A stretch of 64,000 nucleotides of DNA from Cordylochernes scorpioides (Eukaryota; Arthropoda; Arachnida; Pseudoscorpiones; Chernetidae). Positions 8,431 to 19,259 of this stretch are shown here, one piece after another. The position numbers and the translations under genes are program-made. Location of the stretch: the NCBI GenBank assembly GCA_030710605.1, contig CP092864.1:136587255-136651254 (forward strand), given 5' to 3'. Under the pieces are notes generated by a model. The model saw nothing but the letters and a program-made list of their open reading frames with translations. It made no database searches and was not told the DNA's origin. The number at the start of each line of letters is the position of its first letter. The first letter of the stretch is position 1.

Positions 8431-9018
8431 AAGAGTACACTCCCATTAGAGGACACCTCTCTACAAAGGAGGGGGCCATGTGGAGGACATCGCAATGCAG
8501 CTGGCCCTGCCCCATCCGGAGCACCTGGCGTCAAGTCAGCCTGTCTGCATCTCCTGCAGCTCCACCGACCTGTCGCTACTGGTCCTCCAGCGCCGTTCAC
8601 CCTGTTATCCGAGAAGTGTTCCCCATCATAGGCCAGACCTGAAGTCCTGGATCTTTCTAGTTGATCTTGAGGACCACGCCATCACCATTTCTTTAGCGGC
8701 GAAGCACGCGATCTACGTATTCTTTGTAGATCGCAAAATGCATGGTGTCGCTGGAGACCCACTGGTGATTCTCCACCAAACTCTGCAGCGGTGCAATATT
8801 CATTGTACATAGTGTTATGTATATATATAATTATCATTTAAAATAATGCAGACTGTACACATTTGCATGTATTGACAATATGTCAATAAAATTATGTTAA
8901 TTGTCAATTGTCTACAAAGGACAATTTAGTTGCTCTCTGGTATATAGAGACTTATCTCTCTAAAGGACACTTTGTTCAGCAACTAGGTGTTGTTCTTTAC
9001 AGAGAGGTTGTTCTACTG
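8431..9018. mobile_element. MITE-A copy split by a 440-bp insert
   Basis: Left part (TTAGAGGACACCTCTCTAC) and right part (CTAAAGGACACTTTG to GTTCTACTG) are MITE-A halves. Between them lies an unrelated 440-bp segment at 8471-8910, flanked by the 11-bp direct repeat TCTACAAAGGA (8460-8470 and 8911-8921). The left terminus is degraded. Confidence 0.7.
8480..8812 (+). pseudogene. Unidentified coding-like fragment inserted in a MITE
   Basis: A 110-residue open frame in the 440-bp insert is clearly GC-richer than its surroundings. It reads MEDIAMQLALPHPEHL, then KSWIFLVDLEDHAITIS and HAIYVFFVDRKMHG, ending LQRCNIHCT before TAG. About 65 nt after the stop lies AATAAA (TGTCAATAAAATTATG). Open frame, GC content, polyadenylation signal and flanking direct repeats suggest a retroposed 3' mRNA fragment. 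No poly(A) tract remains and I do not recognise the protein. It may be inert. Confidence 0.45.
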
Positions 9019-9234
9019 TAGTATAAAAGTAAAATTGTACTAACATCAGGTTGCTAAATTAAGAGAAAGACATCTTCTGATGATTCAACTGACAATTCTT
9101 GATGGTTTGCGCCATCTATTGGTATAAAAATTTCACTGTATTTTACCTAGTGATCTATACTTTGGCATTGAATTTAACCAAATTTACCATATAGATTTAA
9201 ATTTTGCTGGGAGAACATTGATCTACTAAGATAA

Positions 9235-9480
9235 GGTTGCCTCTCCCGTCAAAATAGACGTAAAACTAGACGCCATCTATTGATCACCGCGGCAAACTAG
9301 TGGTCTCAGGTCAGTGACAAAGCCACAACTCCAGCTTTGGCAAACTGAGAAGCATCCACCTAGAGACCCTGGTTTCGGGCTAATGGCCCTCGTCAGTCTA
9401 GGACGGACTTTATTCCATGAGATCCACAAGGGATCCAATGGAATCTTCACAATCTGCCAAAGAGGTATTTAGCTGCAATC
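9235..9480 (+). repeat. Interspersed repeat family B, copy 1
   Basis: About 240 bp including CACAACTCCAGCTTTGGC, ACCTAGAGACCCTGGTTTCG and CAATGGAATCTTCACAATCT. It recurs at 57955-58200 and, inverted and split, at 55215-55580. No coding potential is seen. It is SINE-sized, but no promoter boxes were recognised. Confidence 0.7.
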
Positions 9481-9602
9481 TAGTTTTGATTAGAGAGGCA
9501 GATTGTAGATATTGTAGATAAATTTACCATAGTTAAGCTTTGTTGGTAGTTAAACAAAGCTACATACGCTACAGAAAGGTGGTACATATGTAAATGACTT
9601 AC

Positions 9603-9728
9603 CTAAACAAGCTTTCCTATCCTGTGAAGGAACATAGCCATTGTCACAGATGCAGTTGTAGCCGCCGGGTGTGTTGGCACATCTACCATTGTAGCACACT
9701 TTGTAGGCATCCTCACACTCATCAATGT
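9603..9728 (-). CDS. FBN: Fibrillin exon: calcium-binding EGF domain 2
   Basis: This 126-nt phase 1-1 exon (acceptor GTTGCAG, donor TTTAG|GTAAGT) encodes a full cbEGF of 42 codons. DIDECEDAYKVC carries the N-terminal calcium ligands, and CANTPGGYNCIC has the Cx[D/N]xxxx[Y/F]xCxC hydroxylation consensus. Six cysteines are present. Its place between the first cbEGF and the TB domain matches vertebrate fibrillin. Such domains stack into calcium-stiffened rods in microfibrils. Confidence 0.95.
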   Translation of the reverse strand, partial: TLMSVRMPTKCATMVDVPTHPAATTASVTMAMFLHRIGKLV

Positions 9729-10004
9729 CTGCAACAACAGCTGTTAGTAGATGATGTGTTTCTTGTTGGAAGCTGGCACTCCTTCACCTTAGTAATCAAG
9801 ACAGTGTAATTCATGAGACACATCATCTTTTAAATCTTTTTAGAGATGCTATTAGAACATCCTCATGAGGGCAACTATGTATGTAGATATTTATTTTTAT
9901 GAGAATATTCTCAAAATGGTGACATATTCATCTACAATATATGGTTGGTCATCTACAATGTGGAGATTGGAAATGAAAATTTTGTTTATTTTTTTGCAAA
10001 TGTA

Positions 10005-10369
10005 CACTCATGAGCAAAACTTAAGGAAGTTGTACCTTTCAGCATGTATATCGGGATTCAGACAATAACTCTGAAAGATACACTCATGGACAAAACTTAA
10101 GGAATTTGTACCTTTTAGCATGTATATCGAGATTCAGACAATAACTCTGAAAGATACACTCTTGGACAAAACTTAAGGAATTTGTACCTTTTAGCATGTA
10201 TATCGAGATTCAGACAATAACTCTGAAAGATATTAAAGTGACCTTTATTGAAGACATACGAGCTAACCAAGTGTGAACTAAATTGCCCTGTCTCCTTCAA
10301 AAAAAAAAAAAATAGATTACCGGGGCGGCATCAAAGACTTTCCACTTCCTTAAGTTTTGTCCATGAGTG
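10005..10369. mobile_element. MITE-C copy with duplicated arm
   Basis: The element starts TA-CACTCATGAGCAAAAC and ends CTTAAGTTTTGTCCATGAGTG-TA. The inverted ends, about 25 bp, and TA flanks indicate a Tc1/mariner-type MITE. The left arm is repeated about three times in tandem (units near 10005, 10078 and 10153; 74-76 bp), each with GATTCAGACAATAACTCTGA. Confidence 0.8.
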
Positions 10370-10419
10370 TATGAGTCTTTGTGTGATGATGCTATTCAAC
10401 TGCCAAACTCAAGATTGAA

Positions 10420-10705
10420 ACCCACTTTGGACACTGTTTTTCTTTTTAAAAAATGCTTCAATGGTCTCTGATTCTTAAACAAATCTAACCCCACCAGTGA
10501 GTACCAGTAATCAAAAGGGACTTTGGCACATTTGTAAGTGCAAAGGTCAAACTGCACATAGATAGACATGTGTGATGCTCTTACATTAAAAGCAGTTGCT
10601 AACTAACTATCATGATTACCATAGCCTGCACCATGTGAACTTGGTACTCAAACCCGGGTCGTAGTGGTCGAAAACCAAAAGTTTAGATCATCCTTCCACC
10701 GACCA
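10420..10705. repeat. Degenerate tRNA-like SINE pieces
   Basis: Around 10420-10640 a SINE body lies in plus orientation (CCCACCAGTGAGTACC, then TTGGCACATTTGTAAGTGC). It is followed at 10641-10705 by an inverted SINE head (ACCCGGGTCGTAGTGG, then CTTCCACCGACC). Confidence 0.65.
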
Positions 10706-10871
10706 CAAAACTGATGGGAGTTGAATAATTGTCTGAAGAGAGCATTAAATTATTGAAAGTATAAATTTTTTGCCTCACGATTTTGTACTTTTAATAAGAG
10801 GTGTTAGTGTGTATCCACAGTGGAGAGAGGCAATGAGATAAAGTGATACCAGAAATGATGTAGCCACATAC

Positions 10872-10997
10872 CGACACAGGTGCCGTCGGGTCCAGGTTGG
10901 TATCCCTCATGTCGACATTCACAGCGGTATGACCCGGGTGTGTTAACACAGATTCCTGAGGGACAGAGATCTGGGATGGCCTCGCACTCATCAATCT
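10872..10997 (-). CDS. FBN: Fibrillin exon: calcium-binding EGF domain 1
   Basis: 126 nt, phase 1-1, acceptor TGCTGCAG and donor TGTCG|GTATGT. It encodes [15 protein letters not shown], then [12 protein letters not shown] and [12 protein letters not shown]. The calcium-site EIDEC, six cysteines and the Asn/Tyr hydroxylation consensus are complete. [11 protein letters not shown] closely resembles the first cbEGF after hybrid domain 1 in vertebrate fibrillins, agreeing with the hybrid exon immediately upstream. Confidence 0.95.
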
Positions 10998-11084
10998 CTG
11001 CAGCAAACATATGTAAATTTGGATAGATTAGGACTATAGAACAACTACAGTATCAAGACAGTTTCAAATACAGTAGAAAACTTA

Positions 11085-11492
11085 AGGAAGAAATACCTTT
11101 CAGTATGTATATCGGGATTCAGACAATAACTCTGAAAGATACACTCAAGGACAAAACTTAAGGAAGTTGTACCTTTTAGCATGTATATTGGGATTCAGAC
11201 AATAACTCCGAAAGATACACTCATGGACAAAACTTAACGAAGTTGTACTTTTTAGAATGTATATCGGGAGTCAGACAATAACTCTGAAAGATATTTGACT
11301 TCTCTATCTTGTGTGTCTTCAATAAAGATCACTGTAATATCTTTCAGAGTTATTGTCTGAATCCCGATATGCATCCAAAAAGGTACAACTTTCTTAAGTT
11401 TTGTCCATGAGTGTATCTTTCAGAGTTATTGTCTGAATCCCGATATGCATCCAAAAAGGTACAACTTCCTTAAGTTTTGTCCATGAGTGTAT
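11085..11492. mobile_element. MITE-C fold-back with tandem arms
   Basis: Three left-arm units (TTCAGACAATAACTCTGA) run to about 11300, followed by two inverted right-arm units (CTTAAGTTTTGTCCATGAGTG near 11390 and 11470). The whole could form a long hairpin. The outer left end is degraded. Confidence 0.75.
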
Positions 11493-11945
11493 ATGTCCTT
11501 AATTGAAGTAAAACCACATTAAAATGAGCTAGGGGTATAGCATACCTTCTCTTAAAACAAACCTAAAATGATCCTCACTTCTTATATAATGATATGGTCA
11601 AACATTGCTATAGTGAACCAAATGTTCAGCCTCATCTCAGGGTTCTCTATGACAAAGTTATACTGTATTCTACTTTGTTAAAGAAACACTTTTGATCCAA
11701 GATAAGCCAACCTATTACAAGAACCAAAAGCTTTATTAAGACCTTTAGGTCTTATACAGGTTCTCCAAGTAGAAGAGGGTATATACAGGAAAAACAGTAA
11801 TAGTAAAAATAACCAGCAATGTTATTTATAATGTATCAGATAGGGGGAAGAAGAAAGAAAGGGCTTGAGGCATAAACTTATATACAAGCAATCGAGAACA
11901 AGAAGTTCATTTTCTTAAAGAACAATAATTAGTAGTAAAGTAGAA

Positions 11946-12189
11946 CATACTCCACGAGAGGACACTCACACTAGAGGGCACCTCTCTATAAAGGACAGTT
12001 TTCATTGCCAATACAGTAGAACCTCTATGAGAGGACACTTGCGCTAGAAGACACATCTCTATAAAGGACAGTTTTCATAGTTAAAATTAACATTTTTACT
12101 ATTTATCAACTCTGGTAAGATGACACCTCTCCCTAAAGGACACTTTGACTCTGCAATTAAGTGTTGTCCTTTACAGGGAGGTTCTACTG
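11946..12189. mobile_element. MITE-A: partial copy plus complete copy
   Basis: A left-half fragment (11946-12010) is followed by a complete element at 12014-12189, CAGTAGAACCTCTATG...GGGAGGTTCTACTG, with TA on both sides. Confidence 0.82.
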
Positions 12190-12436
12190 TATTGACAGAA
12201 ATTTAGATTAGCACAATTGAAAAAGGAATATACAACAATGTATTAAAAATAATAATCAGGCGTCTATACAGTTTCATACATGGGTGTATCAAGGGTAGAG
12301 GGTTGTCTAAAGTCAGAATATAAAGACTTAGGTGTTAGTTAGTTAGTTCATTCACCCAGTTGTTCAGTAGAAGCCACTAGAAAGCCTGCATATTGTTATT
12401 CAAGCATTTCTATGTGAAATGTTGATGTTTACCTAC

Positions 12437-12631
12437 CTTGACAAGTGTTGGATTCAGTGTTGAATAAATAGCCCCTTTCACATTGTAATGTAGCAGGGCA
12501 ATGTTCACATGGATGTCCCCAGGCTACGCCGATGGTTGCGCAGCAGAGCATGCGCGTACACACCACTCCAGTGATCTGGCCCGCACAGTGCTGGTTGTTG
12601 ATTCTCCTGTAGCATGGGCCAGTCCTGAAGT
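12437..12631 (-). CDS. FBN: Fibrillin exon: hybrid domain 1
   Basis: 195 nt, phase 1-1, acceptor TTTGCGTAG and donor TCAAG|GTAGGT. It encodes [16 protein letters not shown], then [18 protein letters not shown], a PCEHCP segment and [13 protein letters not shown]. The [19 protein letters not shown] core is the signature of fibrillin hybrid domain 1 and separates this gene from LTBPs and other EGF proteins. In vertebrates the domain helps bind LTBPs and regulate microfibril assembly; that role is family knowledge. The preceding EGF exon ends in CEK and the joined codon restores Asp, giving CEK-DFRTGPC at the expected boundary. Confidence 0.96.
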
Positions 12632-12777
12632 CTACGCAAAAAAACACCTCTGTGAGATCTTTGTAATGTCACATGTACCCAACGTAAAAATGTGAATAAC
12701 TACATTGAAAATAGAGTCAAACTTAAGATAATAAGACCCATTCCAAATAAATAAATACTTTATAAATTTTAGTAATA

Positions 12778-13215
12778 CAGTTAAACCTGTCTATAGCGCC
12801 CCCTCTAAATAGCGCCTCCCTCTCTATATAGCCCGATTTTAAATACGTAGTACAATGCGATTTATATATATATATACATTAAAAGTGACCTGTCTATAGC
12901 ACCCAGTTCATTTCTACTTCACCCAGTTGGAGATAAGAAAGAAGAAGCAGAATAACAATATCTTGAGGTTCCGAAGATCATTTGTTGGTTGAAAGTAGCT
13001 ACATCAACCAATGATTTATTGGAATTTGTTTCTGTGGCTACAGTTAAACCTGTCTATAGCGCCCCCTCTTGGGACTAACCAAAATAGGGTGCTATAGAGA
13101 GGGGGTGCTATAGACTGGTCACTTTTAATGTAAATCTCATCTACTATGTATTTAAAATCGGGTTCTATAGAGAGGAAGGTGCTATTTAGAGGGGGAGTTA
13201 TAGACAGGTTTAACT
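12778..13215. mobile_element. MITE-B: truncated copy plus complete copy
   Basis: A truncated copy starts at 12778 (CAGTTAAACCTGTCTATAGC). A complete 175-bp copy spans 13041-13215, ending GACAGGTTTAACTG-TA. Internal GCGCC/GGCGC steps (GCTATAGAGAGGG) repeat as subterminal motifs. Confidence 0.85.
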
Positions 13216-13388
13216 GTATATTTTTTCAGAATAACTTGAGGGTTATTTTTAATAGAAAAATATACTCTCTGATAAAATTTCTATCTACATAGGTGCCTTG
13301 TTGGAACAGTCTCGCTTATAAGAATGACTTGGTTCTAAGATCTTTATTCTAAGGCCCCAATAGTTATAGTAACAACATTGTTATACCA

Positions 13389-13695
13389 GGGTCGGTGGAA
13401 GGGTGGTCTAAACCATTGATTTTTGACCTCTACGACTCAGAATCAAATCCCGCATTGGGCACTTTTTTCTAATTAAAGGAAATGCTCCAATGGACCCTGA
13501 TTCTTACAAAAGTCCAACTCCACCAGCGAGTGCAAGTAACCAAACAGGGCTCTGGCATATTTGTAAGTGCAAAGTCGAACTCTGCTTTTAACATGTGTAG
13601 ACATGGGGTGTAATTACAGTAAAAGAAGTCGCCAACTTCTACCCACCAAGATTATCATGGCCTGTACCACGTGTACCAGGGATAATAAAAAAACA
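13389..13695 (+). mobile_element. tRNA-like SINE copy
   Basis: The head GGTCGGTGGAAGGGTGG and the B-box-like ACTCAGAATCAAATCCCGC are tRNA-like. The body contains CACCAGCGAGTGCAAGTAAC and CATGGCCTGTACCACGTG, ending GGATAATAAAAAAA. It matches better-preserved copies at 14613 and 36083. Confidence 0.8.
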
Positions 13696-13740
13696 TGGTT
13701 ATAACAATCTTGGTCTAACCAAGTGATGTGGTTTGAGCAA

Positions 13741-13925
13741 TTATAAGCAAAATTTGGATTATAGATTATAAACACAAGGTAATAAGACAAAATCTAAATA
13801 AATAAATAGTGTCTGATGTTTTGGTAACAGCGTTGTTACTATCATCAGACAAAAGTACTGAAAAAAAACGCTGTTACCGAAACATCACACATTATTTGGA
13901 TTTGGTCTTATTACCTTGTGGTTTT
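13741..13925. repeat. Fold-back family 1 (FB-1) copy
   Basis: Inverted arms of ACACAAGGTAATAAGAC and AATAAATAGTG flank a hairpin motif GGTAACA(loop)TGTTACC, present in both orientations. Further halves of the family lie at about 14055-14122 and 14253-14345. The 14.05-kb half has GCTGTTGCCGAAACATCAC. Confidence 0.75.
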
Positions 13926-14612
13926 AGACATAGAATTGGATCACACATATAACCACTTTACTAAATAAGCATTCCTTTGATGACTTGAGAATATATTTCA
14001 TCAATTCCTAGTTGGTTTGAAAAAAAGGAAATCAATCTTACAAGGATGTACCCAAACAATGCTGTTGCCGAAACATCACACACTATTAAATTATTTGGAT
14101 TAGGTCTTATTTTCTTGTATCTATTGTTGCATCATGACTAATGCACCTATTTTATTTTAATTTGTAATATTATTTTTGATATATTTTAAATTCAAATATA
14201 TGTATATATTTTATATTTATTCATTTTATCAAACAGAATATATACATTGATAAGGCACAATTTGGATTATAGATTATAAAACAAGGTAATAAGACCAAAT
14301 CCAAATAAATAAATGGATTTGGTCTTATTACCTTGTTTTAGAATATATACATTATAAATAGATTTATGTATTATAAAATCACCATTTATATCTTGGTACA
14401 CTGTGTGACTTCACTGCTCTCTTATGTGAGAAATAAATAAATTATTCTGGAGGCTACTTAGAGTTATCTCATTATTTCCTTATATAAATTTGTAGGATGG
14501 TTGAAACACGTTCTGGTAAGATGCAAGACCAGGCACAGGAGAGAATCAAGGTTGAAGAGCCTGCCAAGCCGCAACCTGGTGCAACACTATGATGGATTAG
14601 AAGAAGAAGAGG

Positions 14613-14938
14613 GGGTCGGTGGAAGGCTGGTTAAACCGTTTGGTTTTTGACCACTAGGACCTGGGTTCAATTCCCGCATTGGACACTTTTTCTGTTTAAA
14701 AAAAAAATGCTCCAATGGCCCCCGATTCTTGCAAAAGTCCAACCCCACCAGCGAGTGCAAGTAACCAAACGGGGCTCTGGCACATTTGTAAGTGCAAAGT
14801 CGAACTGCTTTTCACATGTGTAGACATGTGGTGCGCTTACAGTAAAAGCAGTCGCTAACTACCCACCATGATTATCATGGCCTGTACCACGTGTACTAGG
14901 GATAAGAAAAAAAAAAAAAGAAGAAGAAGAAAAAAAGA
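14613..14938 (+). mobile_element. tRNA-like SINE copy (well preserved)
   Basis: A 5' GGGTCGGTGGAAGGCTGG head, a B-box-like GGGTTCAATTCC, an A/T-run, then CCCACCAGCGAGTGCAAG and GGCCTGTACCACGTGTAC, ending AGGGATAAGAAAAA and an A/G-rich tail. About 320 bp with internal RNA polymerase III-type boxes. Confidence 0.85.
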
Positions 14939-14959
14939 AAGCTATCCTGAATTAATGAG

Positions 14960-15480
14960 GGCATAGTCACAGACTTCCTGTCAATTCTACAAGCTGCAAA
15001 ACATTGTTACACCAGCTCTATAATATCTCTAAAGAAAATTGCTTTGAATTTAGACAAGCTTCACAGGGACACACAAATCACCTTCCAGTGGATCCCATCC
15101 CACATAGGACTGAAGGACAATGACACAGCACATGCGATTGCAAAATCATCAATGTCTAACTCAAGACCTTGAATTCAACTCCTTCAAATGCCTACAAAAA
15201 AAATAAACATCCAGGCAAAAATACAGGAAGTCAACATTCCATCATTGGTATCTGAACCAAAAGTCTGGAGCTATTCTAGAATGTGGGATGAGCAAGCTGT
15301 ATTTCCAGGCTCAAAACTGGCCATACAAGACTGCTTCTCTTCCATGATGGTGTGAAGACCTTCCCACAATGCACCATTTACAGGACCAAAGAGACCTCAC
15401 CAGACCACCTCTTGGAATGTATGGGAGCCTAAAGACAGGACCTATATTCCAACCCTACCAAGAGTGTAAATTTAATCCAT
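14960..15480 (+). pseudogene. LINE RNase H domain relic
   Basis: A broken plus-strand frame reads ITFQWIPSHIGLKDNDTAHA, matching the C-terminal RNase H core (QWIPSHxGxxGNExAD) of I/Jockey/R1-type LINEs. It has in-frame stops and shifts and no intact frame. Downstream, TCATTTACAGG- and CACCAGACCACC-type sequence may be the usual C-terminal region, now decayed. Confidence 0.75.
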
Positions 15481-15712
15481 GAATTTAGTCTCCATGACCT
15501 TGTATAATTCAACAATGGGATAATTTAACAAAAAAGGATTTTGGGTGAGAATTCTAAATTTACTAAATCAAGTGTTATGGCTTTGTTACCACCCCAAGTC
15601 TACTAAATTGTAGAGATGGTCAACAGAGAGTGCAATTCTTTTTACGTCTTATTTTGACACAGAAAAGGTATTTTTACTATTCTCTCTGTGTGATGTCTTA
15701 TGCTTCCAATAC

Positions 15713-15868
15713 TTAAACACAAGGTAATAAGACCAAGTAAATAAATATTGTGTGACATTTCTGTAACAGCATTGTTACCATCATCAGTCTGTCTTTGTCT
15801 GATGGTAACAATGCTGTTACAGAAACATCACACTATTTATTTATTTAGATTTGATCTTATTACCTTAC
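15713..15868. repeat. FB-1 fold-back copy
   Basis: ACACAAGGTAATAAGACC...GGTAACAATGCTGTTACAGAAACATCACAC, ending in an inverted TGATCTTATTACCTTA arm. The two hairpin cores face each other. Confidence 0.75.
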
Positions 15869-15879
15869 CACATATCATG

Positions 15880-16095
15880 ATACTTCCAAGAGAACAACAG
15901 TCTTTGATTTCCAGACTTAAGTCTGGTCATCTACAGACAATGACTTTCCAGAATGGTTGCAAGGTTTTCCCACTATGTACTAAGTGTCAACCTGCAACCC
16001 CAAAACACATCATTGACTGTATTGACTCATCCATTGATGAACTCTACTCTTCCCTAACAGACACCACTAACCCTGATAGGATTGAGTGGAGATAG
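15880..16095 (+). pseudogene. LINE C-terminal fragment
   Basis: A short frame reads QQSLISRLKSGHLQTMTFQN, then KVFPLCTKC and ATPKHIIDCIDSSIDELYSS, ending at a stop in GATTGAGTGGAGATAGG. The C-x2-C...H-x4-C pattern is typical after RNase H in LINE ORF2 proteins. The same 3' segment recurs at 23976-24144, 37293-37540 and 38295-38435. Confidence 0.75.
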
Positions 16096-16639
16096 GAAAA
16101 AAGAAGATCTATAATCCAAATTGTACCTTATCGCTTCCAATACTTACTTCTCACCTGATATGAGTAAATCAACTTGTCTCTATAGATTTCTGGGAGTGCT
16201 CAAGTCAACTATAAGCACCTTTTTCTATATATAGTTGCTTCATGTTTGATGTGTTCCTCCATTTATTCAAAATAATTTATGATATTTTAAATTAATATTA
16301 AACAGAGTATATACTATGGTATCATTCCTTTTTTTGAATTGTTATTGTTTATATCTTGATTATTTATTTATGTTTGACAAGAAGTAGATGAGAAATAAAT
16401 ATTGAATATATTTGGAGGAGATTGCTTTGTCATTCCCTTATTTATATTTTATAATGGTTGAAACATGCTCTGTAAAGATGTAGGTCATGTGTAAAGAGAA
16501 AATTAAAGCAGAAAAACTGGCCAAACTGCAAGCTATGATGTGAATACAAAAAGAACTACAAAAAAAAAATTATTAAAAAAAATAAGCTTGATATAAATAA
16601 AATTAAATACAATAATTTTTTTAATGATTAAAAAAAGAG

Positions 16640-17035
16640 TGTCATCGTCTTTCTTATCTCTACTCAACCTTATCAGGGTATAAAGCCTGTAGAACTTAAG
16701 ATGGTGTCTGCTAGGGATGAGTAGATCTTATCAAAGGAGATTTGACATCAATAATGAGATGTGGTGAAGTAGAATGTGTCTGCTTTTGACATCAAGACAG
16801 GGAACACTACTCAGTGGCAGGCCGACTTAGCTCCAATATGAAATAACCACCTCTGACATGAGGAACAGACGCCATGTGCAACCGCTCCTAACATGGAGTA
16901 CATCCTGTATCCCTGGATTAGGAGCCCTTACAGGGTACTATCAGCCAGGCCAGCTGAGCCCAGGTTTTTTAGCAAGCTTGTTACTGCTCCCCTTCCTTCT
17001 TAATAAAAAAGTACAATGTTATTTAATACAATGCC
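16640..17035 (-). mobile_element. LINE-tail repeat (family L2t), minus copy
   Basis: On the minus strand the family runs from GCTTGCTAAAAAACCTGGGC-type sequence through CATGTTAGGAGCGGTTGCAC and ends near GTAGAGATAAGAAAGA. Copies occur at 19317, 20885, 34568, 35311, 38628, 39174 and 59635. The 3' end is shared with LINE fragments, so these are 5'-truncated LINEs or SINEs using a LINE tail. Confidence 0.75.
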
Positions 17036-17170
17036 TTTGAATGTTGGAAGAGTGAAAAACCAGAGAAATGGCGCCTAATGTAAACCACTCTCAGATTTCA
17101 CCAGAAGAATATCAAATTATTCACATTCTGCTAAAATCTTAAACCACAGAATTGAGTCAGATTCCTATAA

Positions 17171-17838
17171 TCTATCTATATATATAAAATTGAATGTCTG
17201 TCTGTACTCTATAGATTCAAAAACCATACATCCAATCGCCGTGAAATTTTGGGATATTATTAGGTATATCACCGGGAAGGTTTTTGAAAAATAATTTCAT
17301 GAATATCTTGAATATCCTTAGAGTTATTTGCAGATTTGTATATTTAACTCGCAAGCAGCGCCCCCATTGTGACGATGATAACAAGTTTTCTTATCACTAA
17401 GTTTGTTATCTTAAATATTATTTATCAAAAGTAAGATTATCTCAGGATGACACGGCAATTTATTTGAGACAAGAATAATGATACAATTCCAAGGCGAAGA
17501 TACTATTCCCTTAACTTCCAATTACCGAGGGAACCAATTAATATTGATTTTATTCAACTTATCGAGTATTTTTCAAGGGACTGGGAAAAAATGTTCACTA
17601 GATAAAACTATGATTTTCTAATGTAGAAAATTAGGAAAGACAAAATTCAGGATGACACGGCACACAGGGACCGGGAAAAAATGTTCACTTTATCGAGAGA
17701 TTCAAATTTACGAGTTTCAAATTATCAAAATATATCTTTTTTTTTTATATAAGTTTTTAGAGAATTGTTTTAACAAATGTTCGCTAGACAAACCTTTACT
17801 CGGGTAAAACCCCGGGCGAAGCCAGGTACGTCCGCTAG
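17171..17838 (+). mobile_element. Helitron-like element A
   Basis: Starts TCTATCTATATATATAAAAT after an A and ends with hairpin CCCCGGGCGAAGCCAGGTAC then GTCCGCTAG before T. 668 bp, with no coding sequence. Internal GGATGACACGGC and GGGACCGGGAAAAAATG motifs recur in the next copy and in the copy at 32822. Confidence 0.75.
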
Positions 17839-18971
17839 TATATATATAAAAATGAATGTCTGTGTGTGTGTGTTCTCTATAGATTAAAAAACCATACATC
17901 CAATCGCCGTGAAATTTTGGGATATTATTAGGTATATCCCCGGAAAGGTTTTCGAAAAATAATTTCTTGAATATCTTGAAATATCCTTAGAGTTATTTGC
18001 AGATTTGTAGCTTTAACTCACAAGCAGCGCCACCTTGCGACGGAGATAGGCTTAGGTCTGCCGGATGGACAGTCCAAGTACCCACCGACCAATCAGAGGG
18101 GTCAAGATATCCTGGCGCGCTGGGGCAGAGTTGGTGACACAGCTGTGCCAAGTAGACAAGAAAAAAAGGCTCGGCGGGAACTTCGTCCATCTACTTATAT
18201 ATTTGCCTTATTCTGTCTGTTTGTCTGTTTGTCTGAAGCTCACGGATAGATTGCGCGCTCATTGGCTGACAGGGAACACGTGTCCTCCCTGCCCCCCTCT
18301 AGTCTTCCATAAACGACCATGATTTTATTCAACTTATCGAGTATTTTTCAAGGGACCGGGAAAAAATGTTCACTAGATAAAATGATTTTGTAATGTAGAA
18401 AATTAGGAAAGCCAAAATTCAGAATGACACGGCACACAGGGACCAGGAAAAAATGATCACTTTATCGAGAGATTCAAATTTACGAGTTTCAAATTATCAA
18501 AATATATCTATTATTTTCGAGTATTTTTCAAGGGACCGGGAAAAAATGTTCACTAGATAAAATGATTTAGTAATGTAGAAAATTAGGAAAGCCAAAATTC
18601 AGAATGACACGGCACACAGGGACCAGGAAAAAATGATCACTTTATCGAGAGATTCAAATTTACGAGTTTCAAATTATCAAAATATATCTATTATTTTCGA
18701 GTATTTTTCAAGGGACCGGGAAAAAAATTTTCACTATATAAAACGATGATTTTGTAATGTAGAAAATTAGGAAAGCCAAAATTCAGAATGACACGGCACA
18801 CAGGGACCGAGGAAAAATGATCACTTTATCGAGAGATTCAAATTTACGAGTTTCAAATTATCAAAATATATCTTTTTTTTTTTATAAGTTTATAGAGAAT
18901 TGTTTTAACAAATGTTCTTTAACAAACCTTTACTCGGGTAAAATCCGGGCAAAGCCGGGTACATCCGCTAG
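17839..18971 (+). mobile_element. Helitron-like element B with internal triplication
   Basis: Directly abuts copy A. It begins TATATATATAAAAATGAATG and ends CCGGGCAAAGCCGGGTACAT, CCGCTAG. An internal unit of about 180 bp is repeated three times (starts near 18334, 18513 and 18694), each with TTCAAGGGACCGGGAAAAAA and GACACGGCACACAGGGACC. Confidence 0.75.
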
Positions 18972-19094
18972 TATAAAGAATAAAAAGGCCTTTTATAAAT
19001 TTAATTGCCATCTATCGATAAAATTTGAAAAAAATATTTTGGCAATATGTTTCTCTTTTCACATATATCATCAAAGTTTATCTTTACAGACCTT

Positions 19095-19240
19095 ACTGAA
19101 ATGATAATAGTTATTGAATGAGAGGGCTTGGCTCATCAGTGGTGAACCATCTCAGTGGTTTCGCCAAATTAATCTCCATACTATTATATTGCATTGGTTT
19201 TCTTTTATACCAAGCTCATGTCTATAGGTTTCCTAAACAC
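19095..19240. repeat. FB-2 fold-back fragment
   Basis: One arm only: GCTTGGCTCATCAGTGGTGA, GTTTCGCCAAATTAATCT, ATTATATTGCAT. Compare the complete palindrome at 33201-33671. Confidence 0.65.
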
Positions 19241-19259
19241 CTCTAAGCTGCCTTCTTTA

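Noticed and set aside
14613..14700. tRNA gene from the B-box-like sequence
   Set aside because: No cloverleaf closes and the same head recurs at several sites with the SINE body and tail.
16858..17040. Short frames with MRNRRHVQPLLTWST-type peptides, also near 19295, 21001 and 34553
   Set aside because: The same peptide appears wherever the L2t repeat lies, with no consistent ends; it is a repeat translation.
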